From: Zizania palustris
Lineage: Eukaryota; Streptophyta; Magnoliopsida; Poales; Poaceae
NCBI GenBank assembly: GCA_019279435.1
Contig: JAAALK010000283.1
Location: 63,966,642-64,030,641 of the forward strand
Length of the DNA stretch: 64,000 nucleotides
Direction: 5' to 3'
Shown: positions 1-12,002 of the stretch, one piece after another
Layout: the number at the start of each line of letters is the position of its first letter
Numbering within the stretch: the first letter of the stretch is position 1
Notes under the pieces: model-generated
Databases searched by the model: none
Seen by the model: the letters and a program-made list of their open reading frames with translations, nothing else
Told to the model about the DNA's origin: nothing
Made by a program: the position numbers and the translations under genes

Positions 1-612
1 TATGTACATCATATCCAATAGCATCGATGGGGCGGGTTAATTATAATATGTGTGCACAGGTCGATCGAACTGTTTCCCAGAGTTCAACACTGCCTGAAAA
101 CAAGCAAGATGCTTTCTACCTAAACCCCCATTGAAAATTCAGTCTGAAGTGTCATGTATCTATAGTATGTCTACTACTACTACTACTCTCAGAGAAACAA
201 TCATGTCCATGTGATTGTGCTTAATTAGTTGGATGCAATGCGCAGAAATAATCCAAAACCGCGGGAGTAATCAAGAAGTTGCCAGCTTGCTGTGTTCTTA
301 GGACTACCGACCAAGGAATCTTGCTGGGACAGATTGTGGCAAGTTCGTCCACTTCTGTCCACATTGCTGGTGGTACTACTCTCTCATGCTATTTATTTGG
401 TCAATATGATCACCAGGCACACATGTGCATTCAAATTAGTAAATTGCAGACAGAAAATAGCACCCAATCTTCAGTTAACATAGTGACAATCGCTAGCTAT
501 TATATGATTCTTATCTTACATTTTACAGGGGGCATGATAAACCTTCTTCAGTTAAGGGGGCTGACGAACCCTAGCTTGAAACAAGAGTACATCATATCTC
601 CGGGGTTTGACA

Positions 613-679
<67 letters not shown>

Positions 680-863
680 ATTAAGGGGGTTATTCGAGAT
701 CGATGGTGCAGTTGACTAGTTAACGAGTTACTAATTTACTAACTAATTGACTGGTTGATTAATTAAACACAGCAAGCTCAAACTTCGTCAGAAATCAGAG
801 CTAGCTAAGCAGCGATCGACGACGGCGGCACTGTCATATATATATGATCCGTCATGCATTGTA
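1..863. other. 3' flank of the TPP gene, no gene seen
   Basis: Non-coding sequence downstream of the minus-strand TPP gene. It holds a short TAC microsatellite near 171-185 and a long AT dinucleotide run (separate entry). The short reading frames here have no recognisable domain and one simply reads through the AT run. The 3' UTR and polyadenylation site of the TPP transcript should lie in the part nearest 863, but I cannot place them. Confidence 0.6.
615..676. repeat. (AT)n microsatellite
   Basis: About 62 bp of uninterrupted AT dinucleotides, seen directly. It is likely to be length-variable between individuals and is a point where assembly length may be wrong. Confidence 0.95.
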
Positions 864-3136
864 CTAAACCCTCGGGCGCATCGGCATCGCTGACGGTGAT
901 CGCCGACGCTCCCACTGCACCAATCGGAGGAGGAACTCCATGACCTGAAAATAATTCAATTTGAAGATGTTACACTTAGAAAAAACTAATCTGCACATGT
1001 CATGCTCATGCCAGATATGTTAATTTGCATATATAGTTTATGTACCTCTGCTGGGTCCTGGAGAGAGTAGGAGGCGTCAGTGTCCTTGGGGCACTTGGAG
1101 ACAAGAATTCCTAGCCCTTGACCTCTCTTTCTCAATACCTAATAATTAAATTACAAGAGAACGAATTTATACTTCCTTTCATTGTCCTTTGAATCGAACA
1201 AAAACAGTCGAAATCACTCCCCAAAAAAAAACATGCATGTGCAGATCGAGAGCGCATTTCTTTCTCACCTTGAAAGCATCCTCGTCGGTCCGGTCGTCTC
1301 CTATGTACACCGGCAGGACGTCGCCGCGGTCGTCGAATCCTAGAAAGAACAGCAAGCGGACAACCCGTCAGTGATCAGAGACTCGGAGGAGGAGAAGAAA
1401 GATCTTCATTTGTACTGTGGCGCGCGCGCCGGCGGCGAGGAAGACGACGGAGAAATGTACATACGTACGATCTCTCTTACCGAGCGATTTCAGCAGGAAC
1501 TCCACCGCCTTGCCCTTGTCCCACATGATCGACGGCCGGATCTCCAAAACCTGCACGCGTGGAACCAAGCATTACTTGCCGCCATGGGCTGAGCTCGTCC
1601 GAAAATCGACATGGCCAAGGACACAAGACGGGGATGACATGAACTGACTGATCGATCGCTAGCTTACCTTTCTTCCCTCGGTGAGCTTGAGCTCGGGGAA
1701 GTCCCGGAGCACGGCCTTCACCTGCTCGGCCAACGGATTCCATCTCTGCAGGAGAGTGACTCGAGCTCATCAGTGATCGATCAACGATAGATACATCGGT
1801 CACGTGATGCGATTTGATCATAATTAACTTAAGCTGATTAAGATCGATATTACTGGATTGATTTGTTCGTGTCGATGTGATCGATGTGAACAATTTACCT
1901 TCTCATCGACGCATCTGAAGTGCACGGACAAGCAGAACTTGTTGTTCTCCACCCTTGCCCCCGGCGTGCTCTTCGTCTTCGCCATGAGAGCCTCGTAAGC
2001 CTGACAAAAAAAATTATTTTGTTACTAAAAATTCAGATAAATAAATCTTCGATTCACACATGCGTAAATGCGTCACTGGTAAATAAGTTCCACATGGCTC
2101 AACTAACGAAGAACTAATTAAGACGATTAATTAGCGTATCGTGTGTGATTAGTTGGTTAATTACGTACCTCATTGATCACTGGGAGGAATTCGCGAGCAG
2201 GCTGCAAGAGGACCTTGGTGTCTTCTTCCTCCTGGAGATTACAAAATGAGGTCAAACAAGTGAAGCAACAATGATTGCGATGGAGTGATGGGCAATAGCA
2301 AATCGGGTAAGTTGTTGTGGGAGATGAGAATATCGTGAGATAGATACTAGATAGGTAGATGCAATGCGAGCATGGCGTACGTTGGAGCTCGGGCCCTTGA
2401 TGTCCATGCCGTGGCTACCGGCGTAGTAGAGCTCCGAGAGACCCACGAAGCTCTGGACCTTGTCGACGCAGCGGCCGGTGACGATCGCCGCCGGGAAGTG
2501 CTTCGCCACGCCGCGCACGGCGGCCCTCATCTGTAGGAAGGGGACGTCAGTCAGTTGGTTGTAATAGCTAAGAACAGCGCGCTCTAGGAGATTAGATGTG
2601 TTTTGGTCGAACACTTGCCTCGTCGGACATGAAGGCCATGTCGGGGTCGGCGACGATGGGGGAGAGCGTGCCGTCATAGTCGAGGAAGACGACGAGGCGC
2701 TTCCCCTTGGCCGCGGCGGCGATCTGCTCGAAGCTGCCCAGCGCCGACGGGTGCTTCCTCTGCACGCGAACGCGGCTCGATCACAAGTTCACGACACGGA
2801 ACATACAAACCAAGAGAACGCGACTAGGAATCAAGGCATGCGTATGCGACCTCGCCGCCGGCCGGACAGACGACTCACCGTCCACGCGTCGCACTCGCCG
2901 TCGACAGGAGCGGCCGCGGCGGCGTGGGGCCGTGTCGGCGAGGATGCGCGCATGGCCTCGACGACCCAGCTGGTGCACGGCCTGATGGCGGGCACGTGCG
3001 CCGCCGCCCCTGCGAGGTACGACGCCGACACGACCGCGGCGCCGCGGCACGCGAAGAGCGCCCGGCCGGAGGATCCTCCCCTCGGCATGGCCGCCGCCGC
3101 CGCGATGTCCGGGAGCACCACGTCCTGGTTCGTCAT
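864..3136 (-). CDS. Trehalose-6-phosphate phosphatase, ten coding exons, intact
   Basis: Removes phosphate from trehalose 6-phosphate to give trehalose; a plant HAD-superfamily enzyme that tunes T6P sugar signalling. Coding exons on the minus strand in reading order: 3136-2879, 2759-2619, 2530-2381, 2231-2169, 2000-1899, 1745-1668, 1550-1481, 1339-1269, 1138-1046, 944-864. They join in frame to 1107 nt (368 aa plus stop), the usual length for plant TPPs. The HAD nucleophile motif LDYDGTLSPIV starts at about residue 112, YYAGSHGMDIKGP lies near 165-180, and the acidic motif GDDRTDEDAF at 301-310. The N-terminal ~85 residues are variable and Ala-rich, as in the family. All introns are GT-AG except intron 2 (GC-AG). 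The start is the ATG at 3136, followed by MTNQDVV; a longer upstream frame is only GC-rich leader. Grass paralogues include the RAMOSA3 type; I cannot say which paralogue this is, so no symbol is given. Confidence 0.95.
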
Positions 3137-3294
3137 GGCGCGCCCGCCCCGCGCCCGCCCCACTGCCAGTGTTGGGGCGCGTGGAGGACGGAGCGGCAGT
3201 TTACGAGCGTGCGGCGTGCGTGCGCGCGCGCGGGCGGGCGGGCAGTTTTCTCGGGCGCGGCGAAGTGGAGGGGGCGAAGTGCGGGCGTGTCCAG

Positions 3295-3302
3295 TTTTTA
3301 TA
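3295..3302 (-). promoter_or_regulatory. Putative TATA box of the TPP gene
   Basis: On the minus strand the octamer TATAAAAA lies about 160 bp upstream of the TPP start codon, in otherwise GC-rich DNA. Spacing fits a core promoter with a 5' UTR of roughly 130 nt. Inferred from motif and position only. Confidence 0.55.
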
Positions 3303-3399
3303 GGAGGCGATCGAGGGCATCCCGCGGCGGTTGTTTGTTGCCATTGCAGCGGAGAGAGATAGATGATGGCGATGCCGACCAATCATCCATCGACTCCAT

Positions 3400-4677
3400 G
3401 TTTGCCACATTAATTTTCACGTCCTACGTTGATTCAATATATGTTTGGACATTTTTGGTCTCTTATTAATATTTATGCAATTCACAATTAATAGATAGAT
3501 CTCCATTGAGTTATGCTTAGTTTATCATCTTAGTCGTGATTTTTGCAATGTTTAAACAAGTATATATTTTTTACATATATTTTTTGTGATTTATTAATTA
3601 CTAAATTCGTAATTAATAAATATTAAGTATAAATGTGCTTTAAAAAGTCTTCTAAAAAAGTTAAAGGTAAGTTAGCCTATAACGAGGTAAATGACCCAAT
3701 GTATATATAGTCATGATTGTAAAAAAAATATAAATGATATTTTTTGTGAAATTGCATTTCTAAATAGATCCCTCGAAAAATTACAAATTTCGACCCTAGC
3801 AGGGCCAGTCAACGGGTCTAGATCCGACCATTGACCTCAAACGAAGATTCCCCATAAACAGGAGGTTATGGAGATCTCAAAGCATCCATAATTTTAAATA
3901 AGTGGTGATGTTAGATTTTTTGGCTTTGTACTAATTTTATATATTGTGAAGGTAGTGCTACACAAACTAAGATAAGATATAAGTTCTATTTATATATACT
4001 ATTTTCATAAATTAAATAATATTACTTTTTTAGTTTGATAATTGCTCATTGGATAGAGTATGTATATTTTTATAGTTTTTTATGTTGGAAAAGGTTTTAT
4101 CTCTATATTATATTATTTTTTCTAAGAAACAACCTTATTTATATATCCATATAATACTAGTTCAAAAGTACTATATAACGTAGATGCTCTTATGTGTGCC
4201 CGCCCCCTCCTCGATCTCAAGCCTCGTGACAGTTTTTTTCTCTTCTCTCTTTTTAGTAGTAGTTGTTATTGAGTAACTAGTTTAGATTAATTAGTTAAGA
4301 TTATATTAACATAGCATATATAGGTACTTTATTACTATGACCTATATGGTAGTTTTGTAGATCAACTAGGTAGCTTATCAAACCAATGCAACTTGGCTAG
4401 TTTATTTATGATTCAACACGTTAACCTAGGCAGTTTAATTAGTATATAACTATGGATTAAATGACCTTATATAATGCACTAATCCCATCTTAAATTTCAC
4501 ATTACATTGGAGCAAACCTGGGATGATCTGCCCAGCTGGCAGCCGCCATTTAATTGGAGGCTAGCTAGCTAAGCTAGCTAGCTAGCTGTTGTCTAGCTCG
4601 CTCAAGCCCTATTTGATGTAGATTATGTAGCTCTTAATTAACAAAACGGTCTAGATTATTGTTTCGCCTCATAGAAC
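3400..4677. other. AT-rich intergenic DNA upstream of TPP
   Basis: No open reading frame or RNA gene that I can support. The segment is AT-rich with a short GCTA-type simple repeat near 4560-4590. Its proximal end (3400 upward) should contain distal promoter sequence of the TPP gene. Confidence 0.6.
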
Positions 4678-4985
4678 CACTACTACAAACCGCCACTGTA
4701 GTGGTGTTGGGCAAAAACACTGTAGTGGCGGGTTATTAGACGCCCACCACTATAGTGGTTCCAGGCGCTGCCGCGCCGGTGACCACCACTAGTGGCGGTC
4801 GGTACTGACGCCAGCACCGACTGCCACTAGTATAGCCACTACTAGTGGCGGTCGCTGATGACGTCAGCCCGGACCACCACTACTTTACCAATAGTAGTGG
4901 TAGGCGCTGGTGCTGCCCGCCACTGCTACGCTGTCCGCCACTAATGTATTGATGACATCACTTGCGACCGCCACTAATATTCTGG

Positions 4986-4994
4986 CTATAAATA
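4986..4994 (+). promoter_or_regulatory. Putative TATA box of the CACTA-1 transposase
   Basis: CTATAAATA just inside the left subterminal repeats and about 540 bp upstream of the transposase ATG. A TTTTAG splice-acceptor-like sequence directly precedes that ATG, suggesting a 5' UTR intron in between. Confidence 0.45.
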
Positions 4995-5531
4995 CGAACT
5001 TTTTCCTCCCCGAGCCCGATGCTAGTGGAGTTCGCATTTAATCTAGATAAAGAGGGGGAGGCTTTGTTTTCATTTCTTTTGAAGAATTTCATTCTAGGAG
5101 GTAAATCCATGCCGAATCTCATATTTATTTTATATTTAATCATGTATATAATGAGTTATTAGCGTTTTACTAATTTAGGGTTTGTGAATAGAAATTTTCA
5201 AATATTCTTCTATTTATAGTGTTTCTTTCTCCCAAATGAAGAAATATGACTCTCCTCACAATTATTCATCACTTGTATATATTATTACGTCTTTTTAATC
5301 TCTTTTTTAATTTGATTTATGATTATAGATCTAGAGTTATGTTGTTTGGAGAGAGAAACCAATGTAGTTAATTTATTTAATAATTTTTTATACTTAATAC
5401 ATAGTTTGAATTAAAGCATTTTTAATTAATGTTGTTATGAGAGATAAATCAATATATTTTCAATTTGTAAATTACTAAAATTAACAATAATGAATTTATT
5501 AATATTTATTAAAATAATATATATGTTTTAG

Positions 5532-8500
5532 ATGGAGCACAAGTCCTGGATGTACTCGTCTAATGACGGAGATGTGATGGCATATTTTAACAAAATAACT
5601 GAATTTATTGAAGCTGCTACACAATATGCTTCCTGTCAGAGTGAAGCGACAATATATTGTCCTTGTAAAGTTTATAAAAACGAAGTGATGTATCCGTGTT
5701 CAGATCGTGAAACCATACAATTTCACTTGTTGAAAAATGGTTTCGTGAAGAACTACTATATATGGACGAAACATGGTGAGATAGGTCAAACCCTTCTCAT
5801 AATTCTAATGTGCCGCAAGATGCTCATCAATATAGAAGAGGTTGTGATCATACATCATCCGACATAACACATGATGTTGATCAACATGATGATGATGGCA
5901 CCTTTGATGTGGAGGAACTGATGCGAAATGTTGCGCCTGAGGTGCTGTTGCAGAGAACTACAACGAAATGCTATGATAACTTTGAAGCACTTGACAAAGC
6001 ATCGAAAAACCTTCTTTACGAGGAACGCCACAATTGCGATAAGCAGTATACTGTGTTGTACACAACTCTTGAGCTTATAAAACTGAAGGCCAGCAATGGA
6101 TGGTCCGACACTAGTTTTTCAGATCTTTTACAGCTCCTAAAAAAGGTTTTGCCGAAACCCAATGGTTTGCCATCTGATACGTACCAAGCAAAGAAGATGA
6201 TTTGTCCGTTGACTTTGGGCATTCAGAAGATTCATGCATTCCCAAACAATTGTATCCTATATCGAAAAGAGTATGAATTGTTAGAGAGTTGTCCGTAGTG
6301 CAACGCAAGTCGATACAAACGTGCAAATGACTGTGTGGAGGACTACGATGACCACTGGAAGAATAATAAGAGGTTACAGAAGAGGAAGAAAAATGTTATT
6401 GCAGACCAGCATGGATATAAGACGGAGAGGAAAGTTCCAGCCTTAGTAATGTGGTTCCTACCGGTGATTGATCGCTTGAAACTTATGTTCTCTAATCCCA
6501 GATATGCTAAACTATTAATCTGGCATTTCGCTGGGCGGAAGAAGGACGAAAAACTTCGGCACCCTACTGATGCTAGGCAGTAGAAATCATTTGACCTGGC
6601 CCATTCAGATTTCTCAGAGGTTCCCAGAAATATTAGGATGGGACTTAGCACGGATGGAATGAATCCCTTCAGTGAGATGAGGAATCTACACAGTACGTGG
6701 CCGGTCTTTCTGTGCTTGTTCAACATTCCATCATGGTTGTGCCATAAAAGAAAATACCTTATGCTCACTACTCTAATTTCCGGTCCAAAACAACCTGACA
6801 ATGATATTGATATCTTTCTAGAACCTTTGATGGAGGATATGAAACGTCTATGGGAACATGGTGTCTGTGTGTGGGATAAGCACAAGAAAGAGCACTTCAA
6901 TCTAAGAGCCATGATCTTTTGCACCATAGCTGACAACCCGGGACGTATGTCCCTAACATGCCAGTTTAAAGGAAAGACAACATGTGTAGTGTGTGTGGAC
7001 CAAACAGAATCTGTGCATCTTCCATCATTCGTTAAGACGATATATATGCAACACCGTAGATTTTTATCAAGAAACCACAAATATTGAAGAAATAGGAACC
7101 ATTTCGACGGTACAATCGAGCTTGGACAGCCTCCACGACATCGAGACGACAAATTTCTATTCGAAATGGTGAAGAATATCGAAGTTGTTTTCGGAAAGAA
7201 GAGGAAATAATCTGAAAAAAAATCAAAGGACGCTCCATTTAAAAAGCAGTCAATCTTCTTTAGATATTTGCCCTATTGGAAGGAGTTGGAGATTGGTCAT
7301 GCTATCGATACAATGCACATTGAGAAGAATGTCTTCGAAAGATAGACTCAAAGTACGAAGGGACCTTCAAACTCTCAGAATTAGACCCGAGCTTCACCCA
7401 CAAGAAAGGGCCAATAGAAAATTTTTCCTTCCGGCTGCTAGCTATAACCTCACAATTAACGAGAAAAGATCAAAATGCAGGTGTCTATATGGAATCAGAG
7501 TTCCAACAGGATTCTCAACGAATATAAAGAATATTGTCTCCGTAGGAAATTTGAGGATGAGTGGTACAACACTCATGATTGTCATGTTATGCTTGGGCTA
7601 TTCCTCGCCATCGCAGTAAGAGGAATCAAACATTCATTTCTGAAGATAGTGATAACACACATGTGTCACTTCTTCAACGTCATATCAAAGAAGGTGATCG
7701 ACACTAAAGAGTTAAATGAATTACGTAAACAAATGAGGGAGACTATGTGTCAGCTTGAGATGTGCTTTCCTCCATCATATTTTGATATTATGGAGCACTA
7801 TATGATACATATAGCAGACCAAATCTTTGTTCTCGGTCCAACATACCTGCACAATATGTATGCGTATGAGCATCTAATGGTTATCTTCAAGGGTTACGTA
7901 CGAAATCATACTTATCCAGAGGGTTCCATGATAGAGGGCTACACGACTGAGGAAGTCATTGAGTGCTACGTAGATTACATAAGATATGGAAAACCAATAG
8001 GAGTTCCCATGTCCCGGCACCATGGAAGACTCACCGGTAAAGGAACTAAAGGCAGGAAAATCATACGAAACAATAGCTACCAAACAATAAGAGAATCACA
8101 TTACAATGTAATGCATCAGTTGGCGATTATGAGACCATATGTTGACCAACACCTGCAAGAGCTTCGTGAAAAGAATGAAGATTGCGATGACCAATTGATT
8201 ATGAAACATCACAAAATTCATTTCACATCATGGCTGAGGGATCTAAACCTTTTGATTGGAGAAACCGATGGAGAGATGATGACAAATAAATTGTCTTATG
8301 GTCCATTGAGCATGGTTAAAACATGGCAAGCATATGACATCAATGGTTTCACATTCTATACCAAAGCAAAGGATTAAAAGAGTTAGCGCCAAAATAGTGG
8401 TGTTAGAGGAGATGCAGAAGACAACACTGGACAAAAGAATGCTTACTATGGATACATCGAAGAAATATGGGAACTTAACTACGGGAACTCTATAAAAATC

Positions 8501-8863
8501 CTTGTATTTAAGCGCCAGTGGGTCAGACATCCAGAAGGTATGGAGGTGGATGATTACGGGTTTACGATAATTGACCTTAATAAGGTGGCTTATAAAGATG
8601 ACTCTTGGATACTCGCTCAATCCGTGGCACAAGTATTTTACATACTTGATCCTAAAGACGAGAAAAAGTACATCGTTACTCCAGGAAAACAAAGAATTGT
8701 TGGAGTTGATGGAGTCGAAGACGAAGAAGAATACAACCAGTTTGATGAGGTGTCATTTTTCGTTGACATATCAAGGATCAATGTGGTTGAAGCAAAACTA
8801 TCATTTGGCTCCGTGATTCCTTATCTACGCACCAATGGCGATGGAAAATTAGTGCAATGCTAG
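5532..8863 (+). pseudogene. TNP2-type CACTA transposase, broken
   Basis: Recognised by order and similarity of domains: a Transposase-associated N-terminus (WMYSS, then CPCKVYKNE) at 5532-5780; TNP2/Transposase_21 core at about 6010-7090, including the CPLTLG and HAFPNNCILYRKEY block, a LISGPKQPDNDIDIFLEPL block and FNLRAMIFCTI; DUF4218-like sequence at about 7620-8370 (FPPSYFDIMEHYMIH); and a DUF4216-like C-terminus at 8430-8863. The coding path changes frame near 5800, meets a TAG at 6296 and another stop near 6581, stops again near 7085 and shifts several more times before 7620. An acceptor-like TTTTAG sits immediately before the first ATG. The gene cannot make a full transposase. Confidence 0.85.
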
Positions 8864-9107
8864 ATCATTTATGTTTATTAGCATATGTATTTGTAAAATC
8901 AATTATGTCATTTTGTTTAAGATATTGGTAATATAGGTTATTATTTAATTATAGTTAATACATGTATTTTTATGATGTATTTTTATTGTTAAAACATGTT
9001 CAAGATCAAACGAGGATTTAATTAAACATCAATAAAAAAGTTTTGAAAATTTTTATTGTTTGGGGCCAAAAGCAAGGTTCAAACCTCAAACCGCCTGCCG
9101 GTAGCGA

Positions 9108-9160
9108 GGTTCGAACCTCAAACCGCATGGCCCCAAGTGAGCCCCCGCACCACTGCGCTA
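9108..9160 (-). repeat. tRNA-like head (Pol III A and B box pair), best copy of four
   Basis: Read on the minus strand, TAGCGCAGTGG (A-box-like) at 9160-9150 is followed about 32 nt later by GGTTCGAACC (B-box-like) at 9117-9108. Similar, progressively poorer pairs occur at 11308-11256, 11741-11689 and around 10730-10674. Spacing and motifs match tRNA-derived SINE heads. I do not see an acceptor stem or anticodon arm, so this is not a tRNA gene. Confidence 0.5.
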
Positions 9161-9991
9161 CAAAGTGTTTCTCGACATTGTAGGCAGTGTATTATATGCT
9201 AGATATATAATCCCTACCTCTATTAGTAGTGTCGGTCGGGTGACGTCACTAGCCCCCACTGCTATTCCTTTTAGTAGTGGTGGTCAGGTGACGTCAGTGG
9301 CCCGCCACTACTAAGGGAAAATAGTAGTAGCGGTGGTCAGATTAGTAGTGGCGGGCTGATGACATCATCGCCCGCCACTACTAAGAGAAAATAGTAATAG
9401 CGGGCAGGATGACGTCAGCATGCCCGCCACTGCTAATACACCAATATATACTTTCCACTCCTGCCGTCCGAAAACCTAGTTTCATTTCTAAACCCTAAAC
9501 TCTCGTGTCACCCCCCTCCGTCCGTCGCCGCTGTCCTGGAGCACGTCGCCGTCGCTCTCCGTCCGTCGCCACCGTCCTCGGAGCCCGTCGGCGCCGCCCC
9601 CAGAGCCCATCCTCGCCGCCCGTCGCCGCCAGTCAGTAAATGAGTATTAACATTTGGTCTTATTTTATCCGAGCTTAGGGTTAAAATGATTTCTGATTGT
9701 TATATTAATTTATGCATGGTAATATAATTTAGTATAATATTACTAGTAGAGTGCACTATGACAATAATGTTTTTAATGTACTATAAAAACCGAATCAATG
9801 TGAATTTTTTTGCAGATGCTATATATACATATATACATGAGCCATTTACGAGATTAATTAACCAAAGTATATATGTTGCTCACAAATTTCCCACTAGCCA
9901 TTCCCGACCCCCAACCTCGATGACAGCGCCCTCCACCCGGCCTCATCGTCGACCCCAACCTCGACGACAACGCCCTCCTCGCTGGTTCACG

Positions 9992-10514
9992 ATGGCTCCT
10001 CCTAAGATTGAACCAAACAGTGGATCCTCAGACTCTACATCAAGTGGCGTGTGTGAGGTTTGCAAATGCGGTAAACATAAGGTACATGGTATAGTTTGCA
10101 GTTGCTTGGTGAAGAAAGTGATTCTCATATTGGACTCTGACTCGGAGGATGACTCACGATCGCCGCAACCAGTTAGGGTAAGTACTGGCAGACGGAAGAA
10201 TGATGAGGCAACCGGTGGCAGAGGGAAACATGCCGAGGCTAGCGGTGGAAAAGGGAAGCATGCAGAGCAATGCGGCAGCAAGAGGAGGCAGGAGGCACGA
10301 TCCTCTTTTTATGCAAATTTTATATTTTTATCAGCCAATTCAATCATTGAACAATATTTTTTACATTGCTGCATGTATGATAAGTTGTTCTCACTATCGC
10401 CGCCGCGTGTATTTTCTTATTCAGGAACATGGAGAGCAGTTCAGACTGTCTGATGATGCCGAGTTGGTTGAGGATTGGCAAGTTGAGGCTTTTCATCTGT
10501 TTAACCAGAAATAG
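9992..10514 (+). CDS. Unknown short protein inside CACTA-1, probably spliced
   Basis: Not recognised. A reading frame starts at the ATG at 9992 (MAPPKIEPNSGSSDSTSSG) and contains a Cys/His-rich stretch, CEVCKCGKHKVHGIVCSC, that could bind metal, then an acidic patch (LDSDSEDDS) and three Lys/Gly-rich repeats ending in GKHAE or similar. A strong acceptor (TTCTTATTCAG) at 10414-10424 would add a short acidic exon ending EAFHLFNQK at the TAG of 10512. I cannot find a convincing donor between 10230 and 10310. It sits downstream of the second subterminal cluster, where a second CACTA gene would be expected, but it does not resemble the TNPA-like gene of CACTA-2. Confidence 0.3.
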
Positions 10515-12002
10515 GTTGGGTTTGTGCCGAGGAAGAAGAAGCTTCAAACCATATCTTTCTGTTGGGTTTGGACCGGTAGTGCGTTTTGGTTTGGTGTGCT
10601 GTTCGATGTGTAAGTTGGTTTCCTCCGCCTGGACTTGTGTTTGTTTACTTGCTTTCAAATAAACGTGATGTGTCAAGTTTGGAACCTCGAACCGCATGGC
10701 CCCAAGCGAGCCCCCGCACCACTGCACTCCAAAGTCTCAATCATATCGCAACAACATGACAAGTGTCATCTTTTTTAGACTTTATTTGATTTTTTGAGAA
10801 TTAAAAAACTATAAAGATACATGTTGTCGATCAAGTGTTGTGGCAACCTACATTTTTCTAATGTTTTAAATTTATTGGATAATAACTAATAATAAAGTCA
10901 AAAACATGAATATAGTTTTTCTATAAATTTTGGTTAATTATTTCATGTATTGTAGTTCAAATTTAACTTATTTTGACTTTGATCATAAAAACACACTCAA
11001 TGAAATAAAAAACAGTAAACCGAGAAAGAAAAATAGCAATTTTTTTGATACATGTCTAACATAAACCGAGGCAGAAAATACCAATTTTTTTTAAAAAAAT
11101 TTATAAGTTATGATGTATTTTTATTGTTAAAAAAATTCAAGTTCAAATGAGGATTTAAACATCAATAAAAAAGTGCTTAAAATTAGAACAAAAATGAAAA
11201 AAATGTTTGGAGGCCAGCAGCAAGGTTCAAACCTCAAACCGCCTGCCAGCAGCAAGGTTCGAACCTCGAACCGCATGGCCCCAAGAGAGCTCCCACACCA
11301 CTACGCTACAAAGTCTTTATCGATAATATAGGCAGCGTATGCTAGATAATCCCTACTACCCCTATTAGTAGTGGCGGGCATGTGTAACCAGTGGCGGGCA
11401 TGCTGTCACCAGTCCGCCACTGGTATTCCTTTTAGTAGTGGAGGTCGCATGACGTCATCGGCCCGCCACTACTAAGTCGAGTGACGTAAACTGAGGCAGA
11501 AAAATACCAATTTTTTAAATTTGATAAGTTATGATGTATTTTTATTGTTAAAAAATTTAAGTTCAAACGAGGATTTAAACATCAATAAAAAGTGCTAAAT
11601 TTTTTTAAAAAGTACATTAACAGAATAAAAAAATGTTGTTTGGGAGCCAACAGCAAGTTTCAAACCTCAAACTGCCTGCCGGCAGCAAAGTTCGAACCTC
11701 AAACCACATGGCCCCAAGAGAGCCCCCGCACCCTGTGCTACAAAGTCTTTCTCGGCAATGTTGGCAGTGTATGCTAGATAATCCCTACCGCTATCAGGAC
11801 TTATTTGCATTTAAATACCAATTTTTCTTAATGAAAAATTTCAATTTTTGCAATTAGAATATTGGTGTTGTATTTTTATTGTACAGAAAGTTTCAAGTTC
11901 AAAGGAAGAATCAACTATAGGTTTTGCTTTCAAACCTGAGTCATTTCATCTCTAAACCCTAATTCATCCCCGGAGAATCTGAGGTTTCTTAACGCCCTAC
12001 AA

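Larger units (their letters stand above)
8972..11790 (+). repeat. Three copies of a ~260-360 bp module in CACTA-1
   Basis: Copies lie at about 8972-9330, 11110-11470 and 11531-11790. Each begins with ATGATGTATTTTTATTG, continues through a CATCAATAAAAA stretch, then a tRNA-like head (see next entry) and a GCTAGATAATCCCTAC segment; the first two continue into subterminal repeats. A shorter part of the module recurs at about 10670-10735. The copies differ by substitutions and small indels, so they are old duplications, not assembly echoes. Confidence 0.75.
4678..11800 (+). mobile_element. CACTA (En/Spm) element CACTA-1, decayed, right end not found
   Basis: The left terminus CACTACTACAAACCGCC at 4678 is followed by many copies of a GCCACTAGTAGTGG-type palindromic subterminal repeat (about 4690-4975). 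A broken TNP2 transposase follows (5532-8863). A second cluster of the same subterminal repeats occurs at 9225-9440, then a short unknown reading frame and duplicated modules, and a third small cluster at 11360-11475. No matching terminus (ending in TAGTAGTG) is seen before the retrotransposon junction at 12003, so the right boundary is approximate. The 9225-9440 cluster, followed by leader-like sequence, looks like the start of a second related element, so this may be two nested or fused copies. Confidence 0.75.

Noticed and set aside
2598..3469. Long plus-strand frames over the 5' part of the TPP gene
   Set aside because: They are antisense shadows of GC-rich TPP exons and leader and have no domain.
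6343..7152. 269-codon minus-strand frame
   Set aside because: It is antisense to the TNP2 pseudogene and unlike any family I know.
9108..9160. tRNA gene on the minus strand
   Set aside because: Only A- and B-box-like motifs are present; acceptor stem and anticodon arm cannot be formed.
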